From Bacillota bacterium (lineage in GTDB: Bacteria > Bacillota > Clostridia > Lachnospirales > Lachnospiraceae), in NCBI GenBank assembly GCA_023411215.1, contig JAEYOY010000027.1, positions 1 to 44,079 of the forward strand: DNA of 44,079 nucleotides, given 5' to 3'. The notes below the pieces were generated by a model, which saw only the letters and a program-made list of their open reading frames with translations, was not told where the DNA came from and did no database searches. How positions within the stretch are numbered: the first letter of the stretch is position 1; the number at the start of each line of letters is the position of its first letter. The position numbers were made by a program, and so were the translations under genes. Positions 34,806 through 42,566 of the stretch are shown piece by piece.

Positions 34806-36002
34806 CTAATCTTCAAATAGTTCTCTGTTCTTCCTTGCGATAATCGTAACTACAAACAACAATACTCCAGATATAGCAAACACATATCGTACCCCCATCA
34901 CTTCAGAGACTACGCCTGAACCGAGTGTTGCAAGTGCGAAGCAACCGGTATACAAGGTACTCATTGATGCGTACACAGGTGCCAAGAGGTCACTTTGAAT
35001 CTTTTTCTGAATCGCCGTCGATTGAGGTATGTTCTTGAGCTGCTCGAACACCCCGATCAATGCTGAGAGGCATACGACTAAAATCGCATTCGGACTAATA
35101 CTAACGGCAAAGGTTGTAAGTGCACCAAATAATGAGCCAAGAAAAATGTATTTCGCCTTATTCGAATCTATTTTTTTAGTAAAACGGAGGCAGATTAATC
35201 CGCCAATAATCGACCCTCCGAAGTACACGGCATTGATGTAGCCCCACCAGTTTTCCGTGACGTGTAATGCTTCTTTGACAAATACCAATACAATTGCACC
35301 AATCCAAGCTGTTTGAGCAATTTGTTCGAGAATATCCATTGAAATCACCACTTTCAGCAGCGGCGTTTTATTAATTTTCTTCCAGCCCTGTGAAAATGCC
35401 TCCTTGTCACTCTTGACTTTCCGTTCTTCTATACCTACTTGAGGAAGTAGCCACATAAAAATGGTCGCTATAAGAAAAACCGCAACGTCAAACCAGATGA
35501 GCCTTGATATGGAGAAAAGCAGCAGTAGTGAACTCCCAACTGCCCAGCTTCCGATACCGATTGTCTGAAAGACGCTTTCAAAGATACTGTTTGCTTTCAT
35601 CAAGTCATCTTTCGGAACATAGTGCGGAATGAGTGCATTACTGACCGGTTTCGCGCAGCCGTCAAGAAAAGCGACGAACGCTATCAATATATAGAGCACA
35701 AAAACACTGATGGACTGGCTGTTCATTTGTAAATATACCGCAAGTACGAAAAGTAAAAGGGTCTTCAAAAGCTGACTGATACGCAGGATTTTATTGAGTG
35801 AAAATCTTGAGGTAACAAGTGGAGTCAATAATCCCGATAAGAACATACTCGCAGTAATGATAACTGGGACAAGTGATGTAGCAATAGGCGATTTCGTTAA
35901 TGTGAAAATCGAGCTAATAACAGCGATTGTGTAGATTGTGTCACCAATATTCGCCAATGCTTGTCCGAGTAACAGTTTATTAAATGATTTATTTTTTTTC
36001 AT
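34806..36002 (-). CDS. MFS transporter (drug or siderophore export-like)
   Basis: A 398-aa major facilitator with twelve predicted helices, of the MFS_3 kind (macrolide-efflux/EntS-like): FNKLLLGQALANIGDTIYTI in helix 1, FLDGCAKPVSNALIPHYVPK, and MSTLYTGCFALATLGSG late. AAAGGGG precedes the ATG. Codon use looks slightly richer in G and C than its neighbours, so it may have been acquired recently. No regulator is next to it. Confidence 0.87.
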   Translation of the reverse strand: MKKNKSFNKLLLGQALANIGDTIYTIAVISSIFTLTKSPIATSLVPVIITASMFLSGLLTPLVTSRFSLNKILRISQLLKTLLLFVLAVYLQMNSQSISVFVLYILIAFVAFLDGCAKPVSNALIPHYVPKDDLMKANSIFESVFQTIGIGSWAVGSSLLLLFSISRLIWFDVAVFLIATIFMWLLPQVGIEERKVKSDKEAFSQGWKKINKTPLLKVVISMDILEQIAQTAWIGAIVLVFVKEALHVTENWWGYINAVYFGGSIIGGLICLRFTKKIDSNKAKYIFLGSLFGALTTFAVSISPNAILVVCLSALIGVFEQLKNIPQSTAIQKKIQSDLLAPVYASMSTLYTGCFALATLGSGVVSEVMGVRYVFAISGVLLFVVTIIARKNRELFED

Positions 36003-36269
36003 AGCAGAACCCCTTTAATCAGATATATTTTTATATTTGGTACAACTTAAGCATGCCGGATACTGGAAGCACCTGGCTACTCTAGCTCTGATTCTATATT
36101 GCTTATTCTAGGGTTCAGTTACAAATAGCATGATCACACCTCGCATAAAGTTTTTGCATCTTTTAATATAGCACTTACTGATCAATTATAACATTAACAA
36201 TATTGGGTGGCAACATATACCGTTAACGGGTGCAGATCATAATAGTTTCCAGTCTGTTTGCGCTCCTTG
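36003..36269. other. Non-coding stretch upstream of the MFS gene
   Basis: No gene is visible. It must hold the promoter of the minus-strand MFS gene. Confidence 0.45.
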
Positions 36270-36298
36270 TTGAATTTATGTATAATATGTAGTATAAT
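36270..36298 (+). promoter_or_regulatory. Sigma-A-type promoter of the RiPP locus
   Basis: TTGAAT (36270-36275) and TATAAT (36293-36298) are 17 bp apart and about 155 bp before the precursor gene. Confidence 0.65.
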
Positions 36299-36367
36299 GA
36301 ACTGAGTTAGTGAACGTGTTTACTTACTACAGGGTTTTAATTCGAGAATACCGCTTTTGAGGAGTTG

Positions 36368-36424
36368 ATGAAACACACCATCACTTAGGGGATAACCCTG
36401 CGTGGTCGGCAATGTGCCGAAAAC
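36368..36424 (+). pseudogene. Short remnant of a radical SAM maturase start
   Basis: Codons read MKHTIT, a TAG, then GITLRGRQCAEN. This aligns with the start of the maturase fragment at 36714 (KYTITQGIALRGWR) with Gln changed to a stop, then jumps to a segment like its CAAEN. A maturase copy upstream of the precursor thus survives only as about 19 codons. Confidence 0.55.
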
Positions 36425-36453
36425 TTTCAATTATTTAAAAGGAGGAATAAGAC

Positions 36454-36717
36454 ATGTTTGAAAAACTGCAAGCCCTCACAGAGGAGCAGAAACAGGAGCT
36501 TAGCGCTCTGACCACCGCCGAAGAAGTATTGGCGTTCGCAAAAGGCAAAGGCATTGACTTGACCCCGGAGGAAGCTGCCAAAATCGTCGCCGCCTTGCCC
36601 GACGACGCACTGGGCGGCATCGCGGGAGGGTCGAGCACTTTTACTCAGTGTGATAGTTGCTGGCGGGTAGGGCCCAGATATCTTAAATGCGATTGCGGTG
36701 GGAGATTTGGGTATTGA
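36454..36717 (+). CDS. RiPP precursor with Nif11-like leader and Cys-rich core
   Basis: An 87-aa peptide. Residues about 1-60 form a helical Nif11-like leader (FEKLQALTEEQKQELSALTT then EEVLAFAKGKGIDLTPEEAA) ending in the double-Gly cleavage motif LGGIAGG. The core of about 28 residues starts SSTFTQCDSCW and ends CDCGGRFGY, with four Cys as CxxC and CxC. AAAGGAGG precedes the ATG. The stop overlaps a TTG start of the maturase fragment (TTGA). The region is far richer in G and C than its surroundings, suggesting transfer. With its maturase broken, maturation would need an enzyme from elsewhere. Confidence 0.78.
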   Translation: MFEKLQALTEEQKQELSALTTAEEVLAFAKGKGIDLTPEEAAKIVAALPDDALGGIAGGSSTFTQCDSCWRVGPRYLKCDCGGRFGY

Positions 36718-36915
36718 AATACACTATCACTCAAGGTATAGCCCTACGCGGCTGGCGTCTTGTCCCTCACGCGTATTACATACGCGGAGGCGAATACGCC
36801 CAGGGACTGACGCGGGATGAATTTGAGGTTTTGAAGAAATGCGACGGCGAAACAGAAATTCCATCTTCGCCTGTTCTGGATTCGTTGCTTGCGAGGGGGT
36901 TATGCGCTGCCGAAA
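36714..36915 (+). pseudogene. N-terminal fragment of a radical SAM RiPP maturase
   Basis: It begins at a TTG overlapping the precursor stop and reads KYTITQGIALRGWRLVPHAY, YIRGGEYAQGLTRDEFEVLK and KCDGETEIPSSPVLDSLLAR. This is the N-terminal domain that precedes the CxxxCxxC core in radical SAM/SPASM peptide maturases of Lachnospiraceae and Ruminococcaceae. After about 70 residues the frame runs into another peptide gene. The whole radical SAM core is missing, so it is a deletion remnant. Confidence 0.7.
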
Positions 36916-37146
36916 ATGGAGAACGCCCGACAAAAACTGACAGCAGAGGAAAGAGGGCAAACCCTCGAATATCTCAAAACGGGCGTATTGCCGCTCGCCG
37001 ACGAGGAGCTAGACAACGTCGCAGGCGGTGGTTGCAGAACGCAGCACTGGGAGTGCCATTACTGCGGAGCTTCAGGAAAGTATGAGGTACCGAGGGGGCA
37101 ACCGGGGTTGTGGAGCTGCCCGCATTGTGGAAAAAAATTCTGTTAA
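36916..37146 (+). pseudogene. Second RiPP precursor, C-terminal part fused to the maturase remnant
   Basis: From the ATG at 36916 the frame gives RQKLTAEERGQTLEYLKTGV, then LPLADEELDNVAGGG, a leader end with double Gly. The core of about 38 residues has HYCGASGKYEV and SCPHCGKKFC, i.e. two CxxC pairs in zinc-ribbon-like spacing. The leader is shorter than that of the first peptide and no good ribosome site precedes the ATG, so its 5' part was probably lost in the deletion that removed the maturase core. Confidence 0.6.
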
Positions 37147-37177
37147 AAAAATATCCGGGCGAAAATGATGTAATAGC

Positions 37178-37227
37178 ACTACATGGGGGGCAAGGTGCGC
37201 AGTCACTTGTCCCCCAAATACGTAGTG
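37178..37227. terminator. Strong hairpin after the RiPP remnant
   Basis: CACTAC/GTAGTG closes a stem whose centre is TGGGGG-CAAG-TG with CACTTG-CCCCCA. It lies between the second precursor and the convergent DUF6273 gene. Confidence 0.55.
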
Positions 37228-37308
37228 GATTGTGGCGCTTTGCTCCCACACCCTGCCTCTTTGTAGATAGTGGACTATTGGTGGTGTTATGCTTATTATC
37301 CGATACAA

Positions 37309-37911
37309 TTACAACTTCAGCCACAAAGCGGGACGGACACCGCCTAAACATTTGCCATCGCTAATGTTGCCTTTCAATATATTATTTCCTTGGATACCTA
37401 TATTACCGTCACCATGTACGTATACTGCTTTTACATTAACGCGGCCTGGCGACTGTAGCCACCACCACGTATTCCATGTCTTACCTTCAAGTCTTGCTAT
37501 TCGATTACTGTTATTTTCATCTTTTCTTTGAAACCAATATCTTTGATTTTCTCCTGGGTTATACAGTTTTGCACTACTATCACCGAAATATTGGCATGTT
37601 ACTTCCTCAAGGCTTAATAAAAATATGCTGTCCTTCGTATCTGCTCCGCCCTTTGAACCATACCACTGATTGTCAGGATTTTTATTCATTACCGGAATTA
37701 TTCTTGATTGATCAGCAGCGGTAAATTTACTATAAAATTCATCGTTAAGATATTTCCTTAATGAACAGTCAGCCCAGGTTATATCTTTATAAGCGTCATG
37801 GTAAGCACGCTGTTCTATAATATATTCGGTTATAATCAAAGCTGTATTGTTTTGTATGTCAAGTATTCGCCATTCATAATTGTCAAATTCTATTTTATCT
37901 CCTACATGCAT
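37309..37911 (-). CDS. DUF6273-domain protein
   Basis: A 200-aa protein: VGDKIEFDNYEWRILDIQNN, LRKYLNDEFYSKFTAADQSR, FLLSLEEVTCQYFG, WWWLQSPGR and the end GGVRPALWLKL, all typical of DUF6273, common in gut Firmicutes and of unknown function (sometimes on surface proteins, here without a signal peptide). The start is ATG 37911 after GGGAGG. It follows the MerR gene by 16 bp and is probably its operon partner. Confidence 0.87.
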   Translation of the reverse strand: MHVGDKIEFDNYEWRILDIQNNTALIITEYIIEQRAYHDAYKDITWADCSLRKYLNDEFYSKFTAADQSRIIPVMNKNPDNQWYGSKGGADTKDSIFLLSLEEVTCQYFGDSSAKLYNPGENQRYWFQRKDENNSNRIARLEGKTWNTWWWLQSPGRVNVKAVYVHGDGNIGIQGNNILKGNISDGKCLGGVRPALWLKL

Positions 37912-37927
37912 AAGTGCCTCCCTGTAT

Positions 37928-38911
37928 TTACCTAAATTCATCTTTTAACTTGATTGGAAAATATCTTTGCATTTGTTTATAGCCAAGTCCCTTTTCTATG
38001 TCTTTATAAGCAATGTCCCTTCCATCTTCATATAAATAAGGCATGTTGAACATCACATTGCTCCCTTTGTCAAGCTCGAAATTTGTACTTTCAATCCATC
38101 GGCAAACTTTATCTTCCACTTTTTGTATGCTCTCGTTATCTTCGTCAATACTGACTGCCATAGCGTATAAGCCTCCCGGAAAATCGATTAATTTAAAAGG
38201 GCTTACATCCGCATTTGTAACATCATCTTTAACGGCACATATCCATTCAGCTTTGTCATTTTTAGACAGCAAAAAATCAAAACAGTCGAAAATCACATTC
38301 TTATACAAATGACAATGCTGCCACAGTTGGTTCATATATCCGCCGTTTTCAAACATATCCCCCCACAGTTGGTCGCCGGACGTTACCGCTTTAAAGCTTG
38401 GTATCCTGACGACCATTACATCAGGAATTTTTTTATCTAATTTGTCTGTTATTTCAATCAAGCGGTTTATATTGGAGGGCTTGCCAATATAGTCAACACT
38501 TATCAACTGTGTTTCCAGTTCCTTCGCTTTGTCATACAGCAGTCTTATGTCGGAATTGTCGTCAAAATTTACTCGTTCTATTTCACGTATGAAGTCCAGA
38601 ACAATATCCTTCAGCTCATGCAGAAGAGCAACTTCATCGTCTATGTTTTGTACTTTCTTTTCCAACACTTCTAAGACTATGTCGGAGCTGGACGTGCTGA
38701 AAATACGCTGAATGTCTTTTATGCTTATGTTCAGCTTGCGTAAAATGAGTATTTGTTCAAGCCGCCTGACAGTGCTTTCGTCGTACATTCGATATGCGTA
38801 GTCATCGCTTCGTGTGCTGTTTATCAGCCCCATGTCCTCATAATAACGTAGCGTGCGGGCTGTTATACTATACTTGCTTGATACATCTTTGATTTTGATT
38901 AGGTTATCCAT
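37928..38911 (-). CDS. MerR-family regulator with GyrI-like effector domain
   Basis: A 327-aa regulator: an N-terminal MerR helix-turn-helix (IKDVSSKYSITARTLRYYED, then GLINSTRSDDYAYRMYDEST), a coiled-coil dimer helix (about 80-125), and a C-terminal GyrI-like ligand domain (about 160-325) with DVMVVRIPSFKAVTSGDQ and the family end GLGYKQMQRYFPIKLK. The layout is that of multidrug-sensing BmrR-like activators. The start is ATG 38911, 8 nt after GAGGT. It is upstream of, and likely cotranscribed with, the DUF6273 gene. Confidence 0.9.
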   Translation of the reverse strand: MDNLIKIKDVSSKYSITARTLRYYEDMGLINSTRSDDYAYRMYDESTVRRLEQILILRKLNISIKDIQRIFSTSSSDIVLEVLEKKVQNIDDEVALLHELKDIVLDFIREIERVNFDDNSDIRLLYDKAKELETQLISVDYIGKPSNINRLIEITDKLDKKIPDVMVVRIPSFKAVTSGDQLWGDMFENGGYMNQLWQHCHLYKNVIFDCFDFLLSKNDKAEWICAVKDDVTNADVSPFKLIDFPGGLYAMAVSIDEDNESIQKVEDKVCRWIESTNFELDKGSNVMFNMPYLYEDGRDIAYKDIEKGLGYKQMQRYFPIKLKDEFR

Positions 38912-39125
38912 TTCTTTCGACCTCATTTCTTTTTTGTGATGAGTCTAGTATAAAGGCTTCCCTAAAGGAAGAGTCAATGGGTAAAGTTGATTTTCTGAAG
39001 AGAATATAAAATTATTGTATAGCCGCCGCATCGGCTGCCAACACAGCTAACGAAATCTAATTACATATAGTATAGAATAAACGTCCAGAAATTTCCACCT
39101 TTAGTAATAAGTTTATAAATGCGAC

Positions 39126-39154
39126 TTGAAAATGAAACGTGTCTTATCTATAAT
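39126..39154 (+). promoter_or_regulatory. Sigma-A-type promoter of the CD3324-like gene
   Basis: TTGAAA (39126-39131) and a perfect TATAAT (39149-39154) are 17 bp apart, with transcription expected from about 39161. The rest of 38912-39284 holds the hairpin at 39205 and no gene. Confidence 0.75.
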
Positions 39155-39204
39155 ATACATGATAGGGGGGATGAACCATAAGGAAAAGCAGGAAACATTG
39201 TGCA

Positions 39205-39255
39205 TAGCAAAGGCTATTGCATATCACTCAAACAGAATATCAATAGCCTTTGCTA
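39205..39255 (+). promoter_or_regulatory. Large leader hairpin before the CD3324-like gene
   Basis: TAGCAAAGGCTATTG (39205-39219) and CAATAGCCTTTGCTA (39241-39255) are perfect 15-bp complements around a 21-nt loop. It lies in the 5' leader between a good promoter and the gene, with no T-run right after it. It could be an operator, an attenuator part or an mRNA structure. Confidence 0.6.
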
Positions 39256-39284
39256 TCCTGAAGAATAATTTTTAGGAGGGCACG

Positions 39285-39557
39285 ATGGGCTATGTTCATG
39301 CTTTGGAAATTCTGCCCGAAGGATTGATTGAAGAAATCCAGAAATATGTTGACGGGCAAGTTATATACATTCCAAAAATAAAATCAAAAAAGTGTAAGTG
39401 GGGAGAAAAGACAGATACCAAAACATATCTCAAAGAAAGAAATTTTGAAATATACAATAATTACAAAAACGGCGCGACTGTTTTTGAACTGTCAGAGAAA
39501 TATTTTTTAACTCCCAAAAGTATTCAACGCATAGTGCGAAGTAAGCAGATTCTATGA
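39285..39557 (+). CDS. CD3324-family (Mor-like HTH) protein
   Basis: A 90-aa protein: GYVHALEILPEGLIEEIQKY, then VDGQVIYIPKIKS, a linker, and a C-terminal helix-turn-helix (NYKNGATVFELSEKYFLTPK, SIQRIVRSK). This matches the CD3324/Mor transcription activator-like family. AGGAGG precedes the ATG and a strong terminator follows, so it is a single-gene unit. Probably a small DNA-binding regulator; the target is unknown. Confidence 0.85.
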   Translation: MGYVHALEILPEGLIEEIQKYVDGQVIYIPKIKSKKCKWGEKTDTKTYLKERNFEIYNNYKNGATVFELSEKYFLTPKSIQRIVRSKQIL

Positions 39558-39558
39558 A

Positions 39559-39595
39559 AGATGTGCCACATTACAAGGTGGCACATCTATTTTTT
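39559..39595 (+). terminator. Terminator after the CD3324-like gene
   Basis: AGATGTGCCAC and GTGGCACATCT form an 11-bp perfect stem with an 8-nt loop, followed by ATTTTTT. Confidence 0.92.
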
Positions 39596-39683
39596 ATAAC
39601 AATGTGTGTTCCCCCTATTTGAAATTGAAAAGTGTATAATGGATTTGTAAAGATTACATAGAAGAGGAAAGGGAAAATGTCGA

Positions 39684-40130
39684 ATGGAAATTGTGAAAAT
39701 TAATGATAGCGATAAAACAAAGTACATGGGATTGCTACTTATTGCAGATGAACAGGTAAGCATGATAGAGAAGTATTTGTATCGTGGTGAGATGTTCGCC
39801 TTGTGTGATGGTGATGTTAAAGCGATTTGCATTGTTACACATGAGGAAGCCGGTGTTTATGAAATTAAGAATATTGTTACTGTTCCTGAATACCAACGGA
39901 AAGGATATGGACAACATCTAATCTCATTTATTACTGATTATTACAAAAAATCCGGTTACGAGTTATATGTTGGAACAGGTGATAGCCCTATGACAATTAA
40001 TTTCTACGAGAAATGTGGATTTGTAAAATCACACATTGTTAAAAACTTTTTCATAGACAATTACGACCATGCTATGTATGAAAATGGACAACAATTAGTG
40101 GATATGATTTATTTGAAAAGACTTCTATAA
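39684..40130 (+). CDS. GNAT-family N-acetyltransferase
   Basis: A 148-aa GNAT enzyme: motif A in VTVPEYQRKGYGQHLISFI, then GDSPMTINFYEKCGFVKSHI and a C-terminal NYDHAMYENGQQLVDMIYLK that occurs in YyaT/YitI-like members of Firmicutes. The ATG at 39684 follows GAAAGGG; a nearer ATG at 39677 opens only a seven-codon frame. The substrate is unknown. Confidence 0.9.
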   Translation: MEIVKINDSDKTKYMGLLLIADEQVSMIEKYLYRGEMFALCDGDVKAICIVTHEEAGVYEIKNIVTVPEYQRKGYGQHLISFITDYYKKSGYELYVGTGDSPMTINFYEKCGFVKSHIVKNFFIDNYDHAMYENGQQLVDMIYLKRLL

Positions 40131-40264
40131 AATGGAGCAGATCAATAGTAATATTGTTACAAATGCAAAGCCAGTTGTTTTCCAGTATCGATAATATAAA
40201 GCTTCTTTTAACGTATTCATCTTACATAGGCAATATTTGGTATGATTCGGTTTATTTACATAAT

Positions 40265-41211
40265 TCAATTATTTGATTTGTAAAGAAAATCCAATATCTT
40301 TTCTGCCATTTCGTCAGCCTTATAATAATATAAGTAATGTCCACATTTGTATTTTATTTGGATACAATAATCAAGTTTGGCTGCGAAATCATCTTGAGCT
40401 TTCACCCATGTTCCACTACTTTTTTCATCATTTAAATTTGTTGTAAACATAAGTACTGGTACATTTGAAATATCCATATTGCGGACTGTTTCTGCATTGG
40501 ATAATACTATTTTACATTCGTTATACACATCTTTGTTCAGAGCATTTCGGTAATTAAGTAATTTGTTTTGTTTGTATTCTTCATTAGTAAGTCCCAAGTC
40601 ACTAACTGGATTAAATATCTCAAATCTATGGAAACCAAAAAAACATCCAGTTTTCATTAAAGTAATATTTGCTATATTGTTATTATTTTTATCATAAAAA
40701 TCTGGAACAGCCATATCAAGACCAATAATTGCTGCAATCTCATTTGGATATGTACATGCCCAATAAATTGCTTCAAGTGCAGACATAGAGTGTGGCATAA
40801 GTACATATGGTGCACTTTCTCCAGCTTCAGCTAATGCTTTTCTGTCCTCTTCAACCATTGTTGCAACGTCTCTTGAAATACCACTTACGTCAGAGCAACC
40901 ATATCCGAACTTTTCAATAACAGCTACTCTATAATCTCCAGATAATTTTGAATAGAGCACCTTGTAATCATAAATCGGTGATGCAATACCTGAACCTGAT
41001 AATAAAACAATGGTTGCATCATTATTATTACGCCTTTCGCCCTCGGTATAAACATTCATTTTATATCCATCAACATTGACTAATGTTCCTACATTTTTAA
41101 TTTTAGACGACTCTAATGAGAGTTTAATATGATTATGTAGTGCCATAGCAAATAATGTCACAATAATAATTACCACTAGAATTACCACAACATTCTTAGT
41201 ACTTTTTTCAT
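40265..41211 (-). CDS. Membrane-anchored alpha/beta hydrolase, start region probably frameshifted
   Basis: An alpha/beta hydrolase of about 307-315 aa with an N-terminal membrane helix (VVIIIVTLFAMAL). Motifs: VLLSGSGIASPIYDYKVLYS (oxyanion side), MPHSMSALEAIYWA (nucleophile Ser in H-S-M-S), PVLMFTTNLND and CGHYLYYYKA (His). The continuous frame starts only at a GTG at 41188 without a ribosome site. Upstream, ATG 41211 follows GAGGAA with 7-nt spacing and reads MKKVLR before going out of frame near 41191; adding one base would join MKKVLR to the helix. The gene is thus functional from the GTG, or slightly broken. The substrate is unknown. Confidence 0.75.
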
Positions 41212-41397
41212 TTCGTCGTTCCTCGTTTTTCGATTATATAAATAATTATTTTATGAGTTAGATTATATCATTCTATATTATCTATAGCAACTATTTCCAA
41301 TAACGGTTACACATCACATTTATGTATGGGTAAACAGTTATTTGGAATTTTTCATATATACCTCATATGCATGTGATAACAATACCAATAGTCCATG

Positions 41398-41555
41398 TAT
41401 AAAGCAGTTGGCTATGAGTATGGATTTAACCGTGGTGAGATTATGATTTTGGTGAAGCTGAGAAGCATTTGCAAGTCGAAGCCTTTAAGTTAAAGGAAGC
41501 AGAGAAATCTTTAAATAAGCTCGAAGCTGAAATTAAAATGAAAGAGCAAAACTAA
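41398..41555 (+). pseudogene. Broken C-terminal coding remnant
   Basis: YKAVGYEYGFNRG in one frame continues as DYDFGEAEKHLQVEAFKLKE, then AEKSLNKLEAEIKMKEQN and a stop in the next, so one base is missing near 41439. The helical, Glu/Lys-rich end looks like real protein, but I do not recognise the family and no start is present. Confidence 0.4.
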
Positions 41556-41681
41556 GAATGCCGGCCTGAGGGACTCCATAAACCTTGATATTATGAATAA
41601 AGCAATGTCAAAAAAACTAGTGCTCTATGGCGCATATATCTGCGCAACAAAAAAACCCCTGAAAATCAAGGGATTTTGTAA

Positions 41682-41691
41682 GCGCGAGACG
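41682..41691. repeat. tRNA-Gly 3'-end-like sequence, candidate att remnant
   Basis: GCGCGAGACG matches the 3' end of the tRNA-Gly gene at 6048-6119. It comes 13 bp after AAATCAAGGG, the reverse complement of CCCTTGATTT found about 30 bp before the repeat at 5906. Confidence 0.35.
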
Positions 41692-41775
41692 TGCATTTCT
41701 TGAAAGTTGTTTATTAAAGTACCGATGAAATAAGGGTACTGTGGATAAAACTACGGAAACCCAAGCAAAATTATA

Positions 41776-41804
41776 TTGTATGCTTATGTAAAATATGGTA
41801 AAAT
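41776..41804 (+). promoter_or_regulatory. Sigma-A-type promoter of the HxD operon
   Basis: TTGTAT (41776-41781) and TAAAAT (41799-41804) are 17 bp apart, with the start predicted about 55 bp before the first gene. Confidence 0.55.
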
Positions 41805-41868
41805 TAAGTACATATTTCCGTTCATAAACTAAGATTAATGTAAAAGCCCAATATTGAAAGGTTGATAA

Positions 41869-42543
41869 ATGAAATTACTTTTAATAACAAAGAGTAAAAT
41901 AGGACCATTAGATGACCCATGGAGCTGGCTTAAAGGAGTAATCATAGATTCGCATGAAATTAGATTTAATGGTAATATATTTTTATGGTTAAATGAGATT
42001 TATCCATTACTTGCGGACAAAATATATGAATATGAGGAAGACGTGGAACTAATTCTTGAAATGTATCAGCGTTTTCGGATGACTGTTCCCAAGGTGTATT
42101 ATGAAGAACAATTTAGATCTCATCAGAAAGAAAATGAAAAGAAAGATATTGAAAAGATAGAAAATGGAAAAGAAAACAAGAATATAGATAATATGTTCGA
42201 GCAATATATTAAGCAGACTCCTGATATTTCTTTATCAAATCTTAACAATCACACGGATTATAATAAACATAATGACTGTATTGGACATAATGACCATGGC
42301 GACTATAGTCGGGATATACATGGTGATTATGGAAGAGATTATGATGATCATATGGATAGTAGTAAATTTATTCATGGAGATTATATAGGGTGGAATAATA
42401 AACATGATGATGCTTACCAGGATTATGATGATCAAGCTCACGTCGATGAAACGCATAGCGATAGCTATAATGAATATGATGATCACCAACATAGAGATCA
42501 TTTCTACAGTGATTATAATGAACATACTGATTTTAACAAATAG
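41869..42543 (+). CDS. His-Xaa-Asp repeat protein, candidate RiPP precursor
   Basis: A 224-aa protein of two contrasting parts. Residues 1-82 look like a folded leader or recognition domain (MKLLLITKSKIGPLDDPWSW, then IFLWLNEIYPLLADKIYEYE). Residues about 83-122 are a charged Lys/Glu/Asn linker. Residues about 123-224 are built of His, Asp, Tyr and Asn, with about twelve HxD triplets (HTD, HND, HGD, HMD, HDD, HVD, HSD, HRD), three as HGDY. There is one Cys in this half (DCIGH), so it is not a Cys-rich RiPP. AAAGG precedes the ATG. A radical SAM/SPASM gene starts 23 bp after the stop, so the HxD region is the likely modified or metal-binding part. I know of no named family with this repeat. 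Confidence 0.72.
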   Translation: MKLLLITKSKIGPLDDPWSWLKGVIIDSHEIRFNGNIFLWLNEIYPLLADKIYEYEEDVELILEMYQRFRMTVPKVYYEEQFRSHQKENEKKDIEKIENGKENKNIDNMFEQYIKQTPDISLSNLNNHTDYNKHNDCIGHNDHGDYSRDIHGDYGRDYDDHMDSSKFIHGDYIGWNNKHDDAYQDYDDQAHVDETHSDSYNEYDDHQHRDHFYSDYNEHTDFNK

Positions 42544-42566
42544 GATTAATCGAAAGAAGAAATTAA

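Larger units (their letters stand above)
41212..41868. other. Degenerate intergenic stretch before the HxD operon
   Basis: No intact gene. It contains a broken coding remnant (41398-41555), a tRNA-Gly-3'-end-like repeat (41682-41691) after a short A-rich hairpin, and the promoter at 41776-41804. Confidence 0.5.

Noticed and set aside
37289..37531. Plus-strand frames opposite the DUF6273 gene
   Set aside because: The minus-strand protein has a clear family match and ribosome site.
41640..41690. Possible terminator or small RNA around AAAACCCCTGAAAATCAAGGG
   Set aside because: The stem is only four to five pairs and there is no clear promoter or gene before it.
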